NCBI GenBank assembly: GCA_036872755.1
Contig: JAVHNS010000002.1
Span: 620,001-684,000, forward strand
Source: Orbilia blumenaviensis
Lineage: Eukaryota; Ascomycota; Orbiliomycetes; Orbiliales; Orbiliaceae
Direction: 5' to 3'
DNA length: 64,000 nucleotides
The notes under the pieces are model-generated. The model made no database searches, was not told where the DNA came from, and was given only the letters and a program-made list of their open reading frames with translations. A program made the translations under genes and the position numbers. Below are positions 9,658-21,682 of the stretch, piece after piece (position 1 is the stretch's first letter; each line of letters starts with the position of its first letter).

Positions 9658-10588
9658 TTATTTCCGTTGTTGGTATGGATAGTATTTTGTCTCGCCTTTC
9701 AGCAGGACATCCAGTCCCTTCCTATCCCTCTCCCAAGCCCACCCTTGCCTATCAATCCTATAAATCAACCCGCTCTTGCCAATTTTCATTTTCGCAAAGT
9801 CCTCCATTCTAAGCGCCTTTACCAGTTTTCTGAAACCAGAATATACCAACCAGCCAATATACTTCACGGGGCCAAAGTAGCCCTTAATTTCCCATCTATT
9901 GATGGAAGAACTGGGCAGATGGAAGATATCAACCATTATGGTTTCTTTTGGCGTAGAGTTGATGAGACGTTTTCTAAAGGGGATAATGGAGCGAGCTTGG
10001 ATCTGAAGGGATACAGATGGTGGGACGGTGCCGACCTTTGGAATGGCGACTATCCGGTGGATGATTCTAGTTTTGAAGTTAGCATTCGTAGCTTTGACAT
10101 ATATCGGGTATATATGTGACAACATACCTCGATGGCACCCAGAAACAGTAGGCACAGATAAACAGCCCCATACCAGCCCCAAGAGCACTAACACCCTTCG
10201 TCCATTGTGGTGCCTCCGGTTGGCAAATCACATTGTCGTAGAATTCAAGGCTGGCCCAGCCTATCGATGCCACGGAGAGCGAATAATATACGTAGATTAA
10301 CAACCGAGAGCCGGATTGATATAGAACGGTTTCATGACCTGCCCGAGCGAGGTTTTCCTCAAGGGACCAGTATTTAGGCGAGCTTGATGATATGGATTGG
10401 GATAGGGAACCGCTAGGTTTTGATCCCGATCGTTTCACGGGTTTCGAGGCATAGGTTCGGGTTAGCCGTAAGAGTGTCGACGGACGGATTGGCTTGAATG
10501 TGGTTGCAGTGATACGGGAGCAGGATAGAGATGAGACTATCGGGCGTCGGAGCAGGCGCAGGCCTAGAGTGGAAGTCGGTATCGACAT
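9658..10588 (-). CDS. Mitochondrial inner-membrane protein, TMEM223 / Mrx15-like
   Basis: Two exons: 10588-10128 and 10066-9658; intron with donor GTATGT, branch GCTAAC and acceptor CTAG; 289 aa. An ATG (MSIPTST) is chosen because the frame upstream of it has no ATG. Residues 1-47 form an Arg/Ser/Thr-rich presequence ending near TRTYASKP. Two membrane segments follow (about 95-116 and 133-151), separated by a short acidic/proline loop, then a matrix-type C-terminal domain. The order presequence, WSLEEN..., hairpin of two TM segments, C-terminal domain is that of TMEM223, whose yeast counterpart Mrx15 binds mitochondrial ribosomes and aids insertion of new proteins. The match is by architecture and short motifs, so another two-TM mitochondrial assembly factor remains possible. 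Confidence 0.65.
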
Positions 10589-11926
10589 TGTATGTTTCGA
10601 AGTCGTCGACGTCAATAAATACTGTACTGTCGAGATATCGTTTATCAAGCCTGAGCAGTTAATCCGCCAACGATAGTACACGAGCAGTCACTACCACCCG
10701 CCCACCGGCTAGCAAGGGTAATCGATATTTGTCGGCCTTTCGGATTTACCCCCAGGAACCAATTGGAAGATAACCCTAACCAGCTCCAGCCAATATCGCG
10801 ACGAGGTGAGCTTTTGCCTGCAATTGGAGTTGTCGTTAAAATTTGTAGCGAAAATGCGGCTCTGCAAAAAGACAGGGATCCATAAACTCCGACTGGTCGG
10901 GTTTGACTCGATCCCTGGTCGGAAACTTTCACATGAACAAGCAAGCACGAGCTAACGAGCTAATGCAGGCTACGATATGTTGCACCCTGATAGTATCAGG
11001 CCTAGGACCCTCGATAGAACTAACAGGGCTTTGATCAGTATCGCATATAGCACATCGGTGAAATGCATGGCGATTTGACGCCTACAGAAGGGCATTTTCA
11101 CGTCTACTGGCGATTCATAACCGTATACATTGATTCATAGCTAAGCCAAGAAGGATGAATCGTCGTATTCCTGTCGTATTCGATAGTATCAATATCTCCT
11201 CACGGCGGTATTTCCAAATCGGAAGCTATGATAGAGTACATCCTCGGCCACAGGCACATGCTCCGTTGGTCCATGAACACGAAAAGAGGTGACAGAGTCG
11301 GATGACAATAATCCCTTCATCACAAGAATTAAATGACGTTCGAAGCACTCAACAGGCTGGATGGATTACTTAATCCAAGTACTCGTCTTCCTGAGTGCTT
11401 AATTATAACGAGAGTGGACTGCATGTGATTGTGCGGTGATATTAGATCGGATCCCAACAGTTTGCTGCACGGTGGCGGCCAGGCCGGTACAGTGGCTCCA
11501 CTTCCCAGTCGTCTTAGCGGCATCTTCAAATACCCCTTCTGGTTTTCTTAGGTCTTCCCCTGCTTCAGATCATATCTTGCTCGTTTCTACCCTCGCCGTT
11601 TCTTCGAAATACTTCCTAAGTTTTCATGGAATAGAATAGCAAAGCACTTAAATTCACCATCTTCTACCTTACCACCAAGATACCTCTCGCCGATAGTTAA
11701 ATCAATCCCGATCGATTACGGAAGAAGGGCATCTCTTCGGCCAACACTTTACGTCATATCCGACCCGCCCAGCCCAGTCAGGTCCAGCCGACAGCCACTG
11801 CCCGCCATTCCCCAGAATCCAGATAAAATCCAAACCTACCCCAGATATCCGTCGCGTATCGATACAGTACCAATACTATGATAAAGGCCGTCGCTTGGCT
11901 GTCGATAAGACAATAGCCCTACCACC
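10589..11926. promoter_or_regulatory. Divergent intergenic region between the TMEM223-like gene and the lipase gene
   Basis: 1.3 kb with no gene seen. It should hold both promoters. The last 250 bp before the lipase ATG are CT/CA-rich, as is common for fungal promoters. Confidence 0.5.
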
Positions 11927-14766
11927 ATGGCTTCGAACGATACCGTAACCGATGCCTCGGAGCCTTACGCGGCGAACGAATACCCTCCAGAGTTCGTTGT
12001 CGATTACAGCAACAAGAAGCGTAGGGTTTCATAACGATATTATACGGAGGTAAAGGAGGCTAACACTAAGTCTGTGTCATCTTAGATATCGAACAGTTCG
12101 CCCAGGTTTTAAATGCTCCACCGAGTGCTCCCGACGTCTTTATCAGTGCCGAGAGTGATTGGAAACCTATACGACAGAGGGTCGGTAAACGGCGAAGAAA
12201 GTCTAGGAAGGATGAGACTCGCGAAGGTACTTCATAAATACTCTTTGGAGGTGCTACTATTAGTGCATCGTACTGATCGTAATGTCGGTGATTGTTAGGC
12301 TATTCCTACGCACTGTTTAGCTGGCCACTCCTACTACTAGTGTTTGGCTGGATTATGTTTTTAGGGTAGGTTGGCCAAAGTGTTTTGAAATGTCGCAAAC
12401 AGTACTAACATTTTGAACAGTTTCTTATACTTCCTCACAAGAATATACATCTGGCTATACGAACACTTCGTTACACACCGTGGTAAACGTCAAAGGCTCC
12501 GTCTAGCCCTTAGAAAATCTCGAAACTACGACGAATGGAAAGTCGCTGCCCAAGAGTTAGACGTCTACCTTGGTGCCGATGAGTGGAGGGAGACGGATGA
12601 ATTCAGTTACTATGACTACATCACAATCCGGCGAGTCCTTACAGAGCTCCAGGACTTCCGACTACGAGCTAAACGAGACGATGATGCTATCGAAGGGTTG
12701 GCAGCACTAGTTAGAGCTTGTGTCAAAAATGACTTTGCCGGTATCGAAAACCCGAGGCTTTATAGCCAGACCTACTATGGAACGAAAAATCTATTACAGG
12801 ATTATTATGATGAGTGTACGTTCTCTACTTGTAAACGCCAACATGCAATAGCAGTACTGACTAATATATTCTAGTGGAGAGATGCCTTCGCATTCTTGTC
12901 GATACCGACCAATTAACGTCTGACGAGAAACGGAAGCTTTTCAAGCACCTTTCTAAAAATCTCGGTAGAACGGCTCTATGCCTCTCAGGGGGTGCATGCT
13001 TCGCATATTACCATTTTGGCGTTTTGCGCGCCCACCTTGATGCTGGTGTCATTCCGAACATTATCACAGGCACTTCCGGAGGTGGTCTCGTGGCAGCTTT
13101 AGTCGGCACCCGAACTGATGAGGAACTCAAGATTGTTATTCGCCCGGAACTTGCAGACAAAATTACAGCATGCCATGATAGTATGGCCGTATGGATAGCT
13201 CGCTGGTGGAGAACAGGAGCAAGGTTTGATTCAGTGGACTGGGCTAGCCGGGCTCTGTGGTTCACTAGGGGTAGTACGACCTTCCGAGAGGCATACGAAC
13301 GGACCGGCCGAACACTCAATATCTCATGTGTTCCATCGAATCCGAATAGCCCGAGTATTCTTCTAAATCACATTACAGCTCCTGATTGTGTCATCTGGAC
13401 GGCCTTGCTTGCTTCGGCTGCAGTTCCTGGTATTCTGAATCCCGTCGTTCTGATGATGAAGACCAAGAATGACGACCTAATACCTTATTCATTCGGCCAT
13501 AAGTGGAAGGATGGTAGTATACGTACTGACATTCCAATCCAAGCCCTTAACCTACACTTCAACGTCAACTTTCCGATTGTCTCACAGGTTAACCCGCATA
13601 TCACGCTTTTCTTCTTCTCTTCGCGAGGCACCGTCGGTCGGCCGGTGTCTCATCGCAAGGGCCGCGGTTGGCGCGGTGGATTCTTGGGAAGTGCGACAGA
13701 ACAATACTTAAAACTCGATTTGAACAAGTGGCTCAAGGTCTTAAGACACCTCGAGCTCCTTCCCCGCCCGATGGGTACAGACTGGAGCAACCTCTTCCTC
13801 CAGAGATTTTACGGCCGTGTCAACATCCTTCCACGCACGAAGCTCATTGATTACTATTATATCCTCTCCGACCCTTCACGTGAGCGACTATCGTGGATGA
13901 TAAAATCTGGTGAACACGCTACATTCCCTAAACTAAAATTCATTAGGAATAGATGGAAGATTGAGAAGTTGGTCGAAGAGGGTAGGAGGAAGCATAAGGG
14001 TAAAGGAGCAGAGTTGGAGGCTATCCTGAGCTCGGAGGATATAGCCAGTCTACTAAAGCAAAGGAAGGTTGGAAGCGGATCTATGAGCAAGAGGAACTCC
14101 AGGAGAATATCTACGGATTTGTCAAATATCGTCGGCTCTACTGCATCAGCTGCGGGAGGAGGCGGAAGGGATTCGATAAGCCTACCTAACGGAGTTGGTG
14201 AAAGCGGCTCACCCATCGGGACTGGCTCTGGAACTGCAAGTCCGAATGTTCAACGGTTTAGCTGGTTTAAGAACAACCTGTGGCCCGGAAGTATCAATGA
14301 TGTCTTGGCCAGTCCGAAGAATACAGAGTTCAGAAGGCGGAGTGTTATGAGTTTGAAAGGACTGGGGTCGAGGAATGGAAGCCAGGAAACAGTCAGAGCG
14401 ACGCTTGAGGGAGGGATTGGTGCCAATGGCGGATTATTTACATCGAGCCCTGCAGCTTTGGACAGCGGGATGAGCGGCGGAGAGGATGAAGGGAGATACT
14501 TTGGGGCAGCAGGAGGAGAGTTTGGAGGCTATGAAGATCTTACAAGTGCAGTAGGGACGGAAGAGAGCGGCAGTGGTAGCGACGGGGAAGGGTTTAGCGG
14601 CAGCGATGGAAGGGGAGGATCTGAAGAGTATGACGATGACGGTGGATTAGAGATGGGTGGGGGAACTATCAGGAGAAGGAGGCAACGTGGTAGCAGTGAT
14701 GACGAAGTGGACGAGGCTGGTGGCCAGCCAGGTAAAGTAGAGTTTTTCAGCGCAGGACCATCTTAA
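11927..14766 (+). CDS. Patatin-like lipase (Tgl3/4/5-type triacylglycerol lipase)
   Basis: Five exons: 11927-12020, 12086-12226, 12299-12365, 12421-12815, 12875-14766; 862 aa, phases consistent. A membrane segment (about residues 82-108, FSWPLLLLVFGWIMFLG and following) precedes a DUF3336-like region (RLRLALRKSRNYDEWKVAAQEL). The patatin domain has the oxyanion glycine loop LSGGACF (about 270-275), nucleophile elbow GTSGG with Ser300, and catalytic DGS with Asp445. This is the domain order of yeast Tgl4/Tgl5 and their filamentous homologues, which hydrolyse stored triacylglycerol on lipid droplets. The C-terminal about 240 residues are Ser/Gly-rich and acidic with RRxS-type sites (RRRSVMS), a likely regulatory tail. 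Substrate choice among neutral lipids and phospholipids cannot be read from sequence. Confidence 0.92.
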
Positions 14767-15156
14767 GAGGCTAGGGTTTGTAGATTTTTAGTTTGCTTTT
14801 CATCAACTTAGGCGCGCGGTGGTATAAAATTGTATTTTTGATTTTGAAGATAAAACCTTAAACTTCGGGGCTGCAGGGATTGATTAGGCATTTCATAGTT
14901 GGAGTCAAAGATATTACATAATTAGAAAAGAAGTTTATGTGAGGCCATTGACATTCCATTGGTCTCGTTTTGTTCACACTCTAACTTGGACCTCTCCCCT
15001 CGCTATTAGAAACGTAGGCTACTTTGGGCCTAGCACTTCAACGACCTTCAATGCCCATTTGAATGCGTGCCGGACTGAGACTATGCCGTGTATATATTGA
15101 TACAGCCTCTAAAAGTATACAAAATTCATTCTAAACAGCTATCCAACCCACTATTT
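14767..15156. other. Convergent 3' spacer
   Basis: 390 bp between two genes that converge. AT-rich; no gene seen. Confidence 0.6.
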
Positions 15157-15596
15157 TCAACCATACCTTTGCTTCATAGCTCGGTATTTTTTTAAATAAT
15201 ACCTGCAGCATTTATTATCAATACTAAACTAGTTTGATATATACTCTGCCTCTAAATTGGGGTCAGTTTAAAAGACTTACAGTGCCTCGATTTCCCTCTT
15301 CACAAACTCCGCCCTCGCAATTGCCATTTTGATATCTTCTTCCTTTGTCAACCCCGCGCCTTTTGAAAATGCCTTATGGCAGCGAGTTCGAAAGTAGTTG
15401 TAGCCGAGGGGGTAGCTTTTCCCCAAGTAGAGGAGTTCTATAAAGCAAACAATAAATATTTACCGAGATAAATAAACTGGGGGGGGGTTTTTTTTTTTCT
15501 TGGATTGCCGCCGAATGGTCATCGAGAGGGTATTGGAGTATTAATTATCGACGAACCTTTATAGATATTAAGAACCTGGTAGCGAAGGGTAGACAT
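15157..15596 (-). CDS. LYR-motif protein of the ETFRF1 / LYRM5 type, 80 aa
   Basis: Three exons: 15596-15557 (40 nt), 15437-15281 (157 nt), 15202-15157 (46 nt). Splicing at GTTCGT..ATAG and GTAAGT..CAG gives 81 codons including stop. The product starts [20 protein letters not shown], continues [16 protein letters not shown] and ends [17 protein letters not shown]. The spacing LYLG..YP..YF, the [18 protein letters not shown] block and the length match ETFRF1 (LYRM5) rather than other LYR proteins. ETFRF1 binds mitochondrial electron-transfer flavoprotein and removes its FAD, damping fatty-acid and amino-acid oxidation. All three exons are too short to stand out individually. The first intron (119 nt) contains a poly-A stretch in the gene's sense. 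Confidence 0.85.
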
Positions 15597-16319
15597 CTTG
15601 GTTACATTGTCCGGCGCCGTGCATATACATATACAGCGGGTAACCACCTTATGAAGCGTTGCCGAGGCTGGCGGCTAATGGGGCACGAAGAGGGCAGTCG
15701 GGTACCAGCAACGGGGTCATAACATTCCTTGTAAGATGTATGCACGAAGCCGTGGTTACGTTATAATCCCCTGGTTCAGGATAGGTAGCTAGTACTGTGA
15801 GTCAGCTAACTAACCGGCACGCTCATGCTCCCGTGAAACGTGAATGTTAAGCATTTGCCGAATGGGGTAGGAGGCTTTTGTGTGACGAGGGGAACGACAT
15901 CGCAACGCATAGAATGCAACAAGGTCATTTTTAGGGCACATGCGGCATTCTAGGGATAAGGTCGGTGTTGTGAGCAGTTGCTAGCATATGCTAGCATGAG
16001 ATAAATGTTATTCGAGATTTGGCTAATTAATCTATATGTATGCCTAGGCATGGGACCAGTCTGGGACCGAGACTAGCATGGGACATTATGTATGTATAGA
16101 TGAGGCACAGGTACAAGCATAAAACATATTCAGACATATGTCAGTTTCCAGGTATATTTCTTGGCTAATCTCTAACCTTACGTCCGGATACAGAGCTTCA
16201 CCGAAATTATTTCTTTTAAATTCTGGGCCTCATAAGCCTCCTGTTAGTAGTTACATTCCGAAGAGATATAGTCGTATCTATGAGAATGAGGTTTGTCAGA
16301 TGGCCTCTCTTGTTCTTGG
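15597..16319. other. Intergenic, no gene seen
   Basis: Upstream of the LYR gene. Mixed composition, with no supported frame or repeat. Confidence 0.5.
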
Positions 16320-17240
16320 AGGGTTTTCCGAGAAACCCGTCCGGGTCAGCGCCGTACTCCAGTAGATAGTTAACAACGTCACCATAACGATTCCACTCAG
16401 CCCACGATAGTGGCGTTAGACCATGGCCATCCTCAGTGCCTATACTGGCGCCAGCTTTGACTAGAAGCCTGAACTTTCCCAGATTGCCATTCTTCGCCGC
16501 CAGTAGAAGCGGTTTCTAGCCTTCCTTGTTCTTTATTTCCGTGTCCGATTTATACTGTAGCAGGATGTCTACCACATGTTCGGGACTGGGTGAGATTTCC
16601 AACATTAGAGTTGCCCTGCCATTTCCATCTCGACCGATATTCGGGTTTGCTCCCGCCTTGAGGAGTAGGTGCACCATATCGTAGTTTCTCTCCTTGCAGG
16701 CCGGCGTGGTGCCATCCTTACTTATGTAATTCAAGTCGGCTCCGAACTCCGCTAGCATTTTGACACTAGATATCTTGCCAGCATTGGTTGTAACCATCGA
16801 CGCCACCCTAGCCATATCATAGAAACTCTCAACCCCCCAAATCTAGTCCCGCTGCAACTTTCGGCTAGGACATTTTTGCAGCACCTCTTTCTTCTAGAAC
16901 TAGTTCCAAAATTTTCTCCAGTAGCAGTCTCAATATTTCTCTGTCCCTTCTCCGCAGCTGCTCTCAATGGCACCGCAAACCCATCCTTATTTTCGTCGGT
17001 TCTAAAATCCATATCTTTGATCTTAAACAGGAGAAAAAGGAGCACTATAACCTCGCTCTCTTCTTCAAATCTTGCCCGCCGGCCGCGCTGCATAGCTCTT
17101 ACAAGCAGACACCATCACTTACACCATACCTTATTTTCTGTTGGAAGAACCAGGAAGCTCCCATTCCTCTTCTGTACATTGTTCAAGCTCCCTAACTATG
17201 CTACGCCCAATTGTTGACTTGCCCTCACCAGATCTTCCCA
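16320..17240 (-). pseudogene. Decayed P-loop (NACHT-like) / ankyrin-repeat gene
   Basis: Read on the minus strand, 17238-17212 encodes GRSGEGKST, a Walker A motif, followed by IGRSIVRELEQC and an in-frame stop. Further downstream come ankyrin-type segments: PLRAAAEKGQR then, after a frame change, LRLLLEK (near 16900-16990); MLAEFGADLNYISKDGTTP, MVHLLLKAGANPN and VVDILLQYKSDTEIKNKEG (16815-16519); then an in-frame TAG at 16518-16516; then PLLLAAKNGNLG, LLVKAGASIG and VVNYLLEYGADP to about 16330. At least one frameshift and two stops break it, and no intron placement that I tried repairs all of them. STAND receptors with P-loop plus ankyrin repeats are common in fungi and decay often. Ankyrin identity is firm; the link of P-loop and repeats into one gene is inference. 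Confidence 0.7.
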
Positions 17241-20200
17241 TAAGCTAAAACATGGTGGTCCTCCGTCTGTCGGGAGCCGAGAGAAGGGACGAGGGTTGGG
17301 AGAATGGCGCTAACCGAATTTGGTGGAGATAGTTCTATAATAATCTGTGCTATGGCCGGGGTTGCAGCTGATCTCAGCGTTGGAGTCGCAACAGAATCCG
17401 GTTCACATTCGCGGGTAAGAACAGAAAGTTTCTGGAGCGTAGCGGTAGACGCGTACGGTTGACTCGACAAAATCGGATTCGGCTTCTTGCGGCGCCCCAA
17501 TCAATAAATCAAATAGCTTGGGCTTGGTGGGGCCGAATGGGGTTATTTGTGTACTTGCCATGTTCTACGTATATGGCAATTGCTGGAAGGGCTGGCGTGT
17601 TAGGTATACTAGTAATCTCGTTACACTGACATCTACAAGACAAGTGCGAACAATGCGCGAGGCCAGTTGAAGTCATACATCCATGGATTTCCCCGAGACT
17701 ATGCGCTGCAGGAGCTCGATATAGCTTTAAAGTTTGAAAAATTGAGCCAATGGTATGGTCATATCTAGCAAATGTCAACAACGGAAAAAAACAAGGGGGA
17801 AAGGTTTTGATTCAGGCGGGAGAACCCGAGCGTGATAGCCGTCCACAGATATCAAACTATGAAGGGCTTGCTTGGCGAGGATGTTGGTCGGTTACACAAA
17901 GAGTGGACCTTGGGCTTGGCACCATGGTTCAAGCTTTAATGCTCAACCAGCAAACGTTGGCCGGCTTATATTCTCGATAGTTGACGTTCTGTATTTTAAA
18001 TATGGCTTAAAACTATACTAGGTTGGAGTGAGATTCAAAATACAATCTTGCTTTGAGCTGGGCTAAGCTAGGGTGGAAGCTAACGTTGCATATACTTGTG
18101 AAATTATCGAGGTTCTACCGATTCAGAAGAGGCAATACTATATACACCTGGAAAACCCTTCTTCGCATTTTCTCCCCATATTCAAACATTTAAATTTAAG
18201 TTGGTCCATATAATCTCCAATTCCCCAAAGTGACAATCGGTGCACTATGGCAACCCCCATTCTTGACACACAAACTATAATACCACCGTTGTGTGAAGTG
18301 CGTAGGTATAGGCACGGCGTGGGTGGAGGCTATACAGGCGATACACAAAGGATCGAAGTATATATACTGGGTATATATCATTGCATTATAGCCATTTTGC
18401 CTGCGTGTGACGTTTAAACCGTTGTGCTAATAAAAACTCAGCTCGGTGCAACAACCAATGCAATCAACTTATGAGCAAGAACACTCCAATTAGGTAGACG
18501 AAGTAAACCGTTTTTATGGCGCTCGGTCCAGTATTAGTACTAGGATTCTACCTGTTAGCTGCCGCATGACATGATTGGATACCGATGCGAGTCAAATCAG
18601 AGGATAGCCTTGCTAACATATTATAATTCACGGAGGTGGTGGCAATGTAGGATTCTGCCGCGGGATATCGGCGAGGAACCTGCAACCTTTCGATCACACT
18701 GGCTAGGATCGCGGTACAATTGAACACTTATAGTCAATAAAATATATAAAAAAATGGATTCACAGTAAAAACCCATGCCTATTGCTAATCTCGAACCTAT
18801 TCCAGAGCTAATACGCCGAAGTCATTCTTATAAAACGGAAAATTTGCCCGTTTTATTTAATATTAATTTTATTGCTAACCTACAAATATAGTAAATAGTA
18901 TGTAGCGCCAACTTACTAGCTTTGTAAATAAGCGTCGACATAGGTCCTTTTATAAATCTAAGCCTTAGTATCTGAGTATGCGTACTTACATTGCTTAATT
19001 GACTAATATATCAAGCTAAAGCTTAAGTAATTAGAGCGTATCGAGCTCTCGAGCAGCTAATAGTTTAGTTTGCCCGATGTTCCTCAAACAGCTAACTTGG
19101 AAAAACCTGTGTTGCAACGCTCGCGTGATGTAGCTGGATTGGGACTCGCGAGGTATCTCTAACCTGGCGTGCAGTGCTGCGCCGCTTGGCTATCAACTGC
19201 TCATAAGAGCCTGGATAAGCACCGATATATTAATACCAGAAGATCTTAAGTCTATGGGCCATCTATGCTATACTGCAGAGTGACATAGCTCGTACATTTT
19301 CGTCTGATTTAAACGGTATCTAGATGCATTAGTAGGCCTAAAGACTTTTACATGATACAGTTTCATGACGGAGACTTCCCGGTATATTGGTTCCCACAAG
19401 GCTGCGTCGCTGGATAATTTCTAAAATTAAAGTGAATCGATGCCATAGGATACCACTGTGTATGTACATAGGATTTTAGCTACAACAGTAAATGATCGGT
19501 CCCGTCGGAACTTCGCAGCCGGGTGGGAAGGGTGGCACGCGGAGGGTTAGTCGGTACATGGAGGAAACCAGGTGCGCATGTTAGTGGAGCACATCCTGCA
19601 TATTCTACCTCTTTGAAGGCCAGCGAGCGGTGTCGGATGTGCAGAGAGCTTCTGGAAGTCTGCAGGGTGCTCGGATGCAATTTATATCCAACGTCGATTT
19701 TCGTAAGACTGTTAGGGCTCACGACGCGCGACGAGATTGTATTTTTCGGTTGAAAAGCAAGGACCATGTCTATCGTCGCAGGTTCGGTTTCTGATGACCT
19801 GAGATAAGATGGTCCCGCCCACATGGCCTGGAGTTGTGAAACTCGCGTGGGCCTTGAACGCCTCAGGTGGGCGGATTGAACTGTCGAGAGCCGGGGCTTC
19901 CGACAGCCTAGCCCTGCAAAGGCTTCAACGACAGTAGTAAAGTAAAAAAAAACTTGCGTGTCCTGGCAGACCATTCAGCAGACCATTTAACCCGAGTGGG
20001 TGGCTCGTTCCTTTCGGATTGCTTGTCGTCTCAGGATCGGTAGACACCTGGACTGGCGCTAGCTTCGCTTTGGCATTTGTTTCGCTGTTCCCGTTTCTAA
20101 ACGCAACAGTGGTGGGCAGTCAATTTGTTCTCGGAAGTAATAGCAACCTGGGCTATTGGCTGTCGACGGCTCAAAATTAACCTCGCTATCCATAAATAGG

Positions 20201-21391
20201 AGTGTAAGAATCGTGGTATCAGCAGCGGGATGGTTCACATTCAGCCTCAGGTGAAATCTGATCCATCCCGCCACTGTTAGAGACTTTAGTGAATGCGCCT
20301 AGGATATATCATATATAGGCTTCAAAATCTCCTCGTCAAGATCGAGAATCCTTTCGCTCCTTCGTTCTGGCCTAAGGCAGCTCGTGCTTTTTTACCATAG
20401 ACAGACAAACACTCCTTTGAACCATTCCTTCCGAATTTCATCCCCTTCGTTCCTGCTTAGACATCGCATGCATCGAACATTAACACGACACTCGTGAACA
20501 GTCAAGTAGTAATTGCAGTTGCAAGGGCTCTCTAAATTCCCACCAATTTACCCCTGCAGCGAAGCATCATATCCGAGCAGCATACCCAGCGTCGGCTCCA
20601 CCATCTGCCACCATCTCCGCTGGATTCTCTGACTGGGTATTCTTCCGGGCAGCAGGGGCGGTATTAATATATAAAGTAAAAGCAAAGGTGTCGCTTTTTT
20701 TTTTTCTTTGTGAGAACTTCCCTCCTGCCGCTCCAACGGAACGAAGACGACCTGTCTCTCTCTCTCTTTCTCTCTTTTTAAATTTGCTTTCCTTCTGGTG
20801 TTTGAATTCGACGTTTTGCAATTGACGGTACAACTCCCAAACCTTCTGTCCTGCCATTGTTAGCTGCCTGCAACCCCTCACTCCCTCACTTTCTCTTCGG
20901 ATTCGTGCCTCATCTTCGGAGGTGCAGCACGGATCGTTTCTGTCTGTCTCGTTGTGGGCGGGCTGGCTGACCGATAATAGGTAATTTTAGCTCCAAAGGC
21001 AGCTTCCGGAGGGCTTCCAAGGGCTTGTTGCTGGCTGTCTTGTTAGGTTGGGTGGTTGTGTGGCGGCTACAGGCTTCCCTGCATTGCATTCATTTGTCGT
21101 CTGTCCGTCCGTCGTCTTCGTCAGCTTCTCAACACCACGTTTCCGTCCCCCCTTAAAAACTTCCAACTCCCAACCGACATCCCATCAGCCTTCATGATCG
21201 TGCCGCTGAGGAAGCACTTTTCCTAGCGAATCTTTTCAGCAAGGAAAACTCCTTTGAGGTCAGCAGGAACTGCAGGAGATTGAAATCTTCTTCACCGACT
21301 CCGGTAGTCCTCCGGCCCTCTTTACGTCCAGTATCTTACCACGTTTGAACTCATCCCTCGTATTCGTCGGTGCAAGCATCCGTCTTCAAAG
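17241..21391. other. Long intergenic region, no supported gene
   Basis: About 4 kb. 18770-19100 is AT-rich with many TAA/CTA triplets and looks mutated, possibly old repeat DNA. 19500-19980 has balanced GC and overlapping frames on both strands, but none has a domain. From about 20500 the sequence becomes CT-rich, consistent with promoter and leader of VTS1 (poly-pyrimidine tracts near 20755-20780). Confidence 0.5.
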
Positions 21392-21509
21392 GTACGTTCC
21401 CGCCCCAAGTGCTCGGGTATGCCATCTCATCGCCAGCTTCAAGCTTCACTGCATTGCATAACTGGCCGAGCATGCATCTGCTAACACGTTATCTAATTAT
21501 CACGCCTAG
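21392..21509 (+). other. Probable intron in the 5' leader of VTS1
   Basis: Donor GGTACGTT at 21391-21398, branch site TGCTAACAC around 21479-21487 and acceptor CCTAG ending at 21509 make a well-formed 118-nt intron ahead of the start codon at 21683. Transcript data are not available here. Confidence 0.55.
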
Positions 21510-21682
21510 CCTCGCCCTCTAGCTTAGAATCTCGAAACGTCGCTCCTATATATTATTCTGCTGCAAAATCTGCTTCTTGAAGAGCATAGCGTCTACCAAC
21601 CTTTCTTTAGTTTATAATATCATCTCGACACGCACATAGCAAACGTTATATAAATACGTTAGATCTATACACCGTCGGCGAA

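Noticed and set aside
9655..10119. Plus-strand open frame of 154 codons
   Set aside because: It lies antisense to the second exon of the TMEM223-like gene, which is supported by splice signals and domain layout.
18770..19100. Possible RIP-mutated retrotransposon remnant
   Set aside because: AT-rich and stop-rich, but no repeat partner, terminal repeat or reverse-transcriptase motif was found in the window.
19480..19974. Minus-strand open frame of 164 codons
   Set aside because: No domain, overlapping open frame on the other strand, no convincing splice partners.
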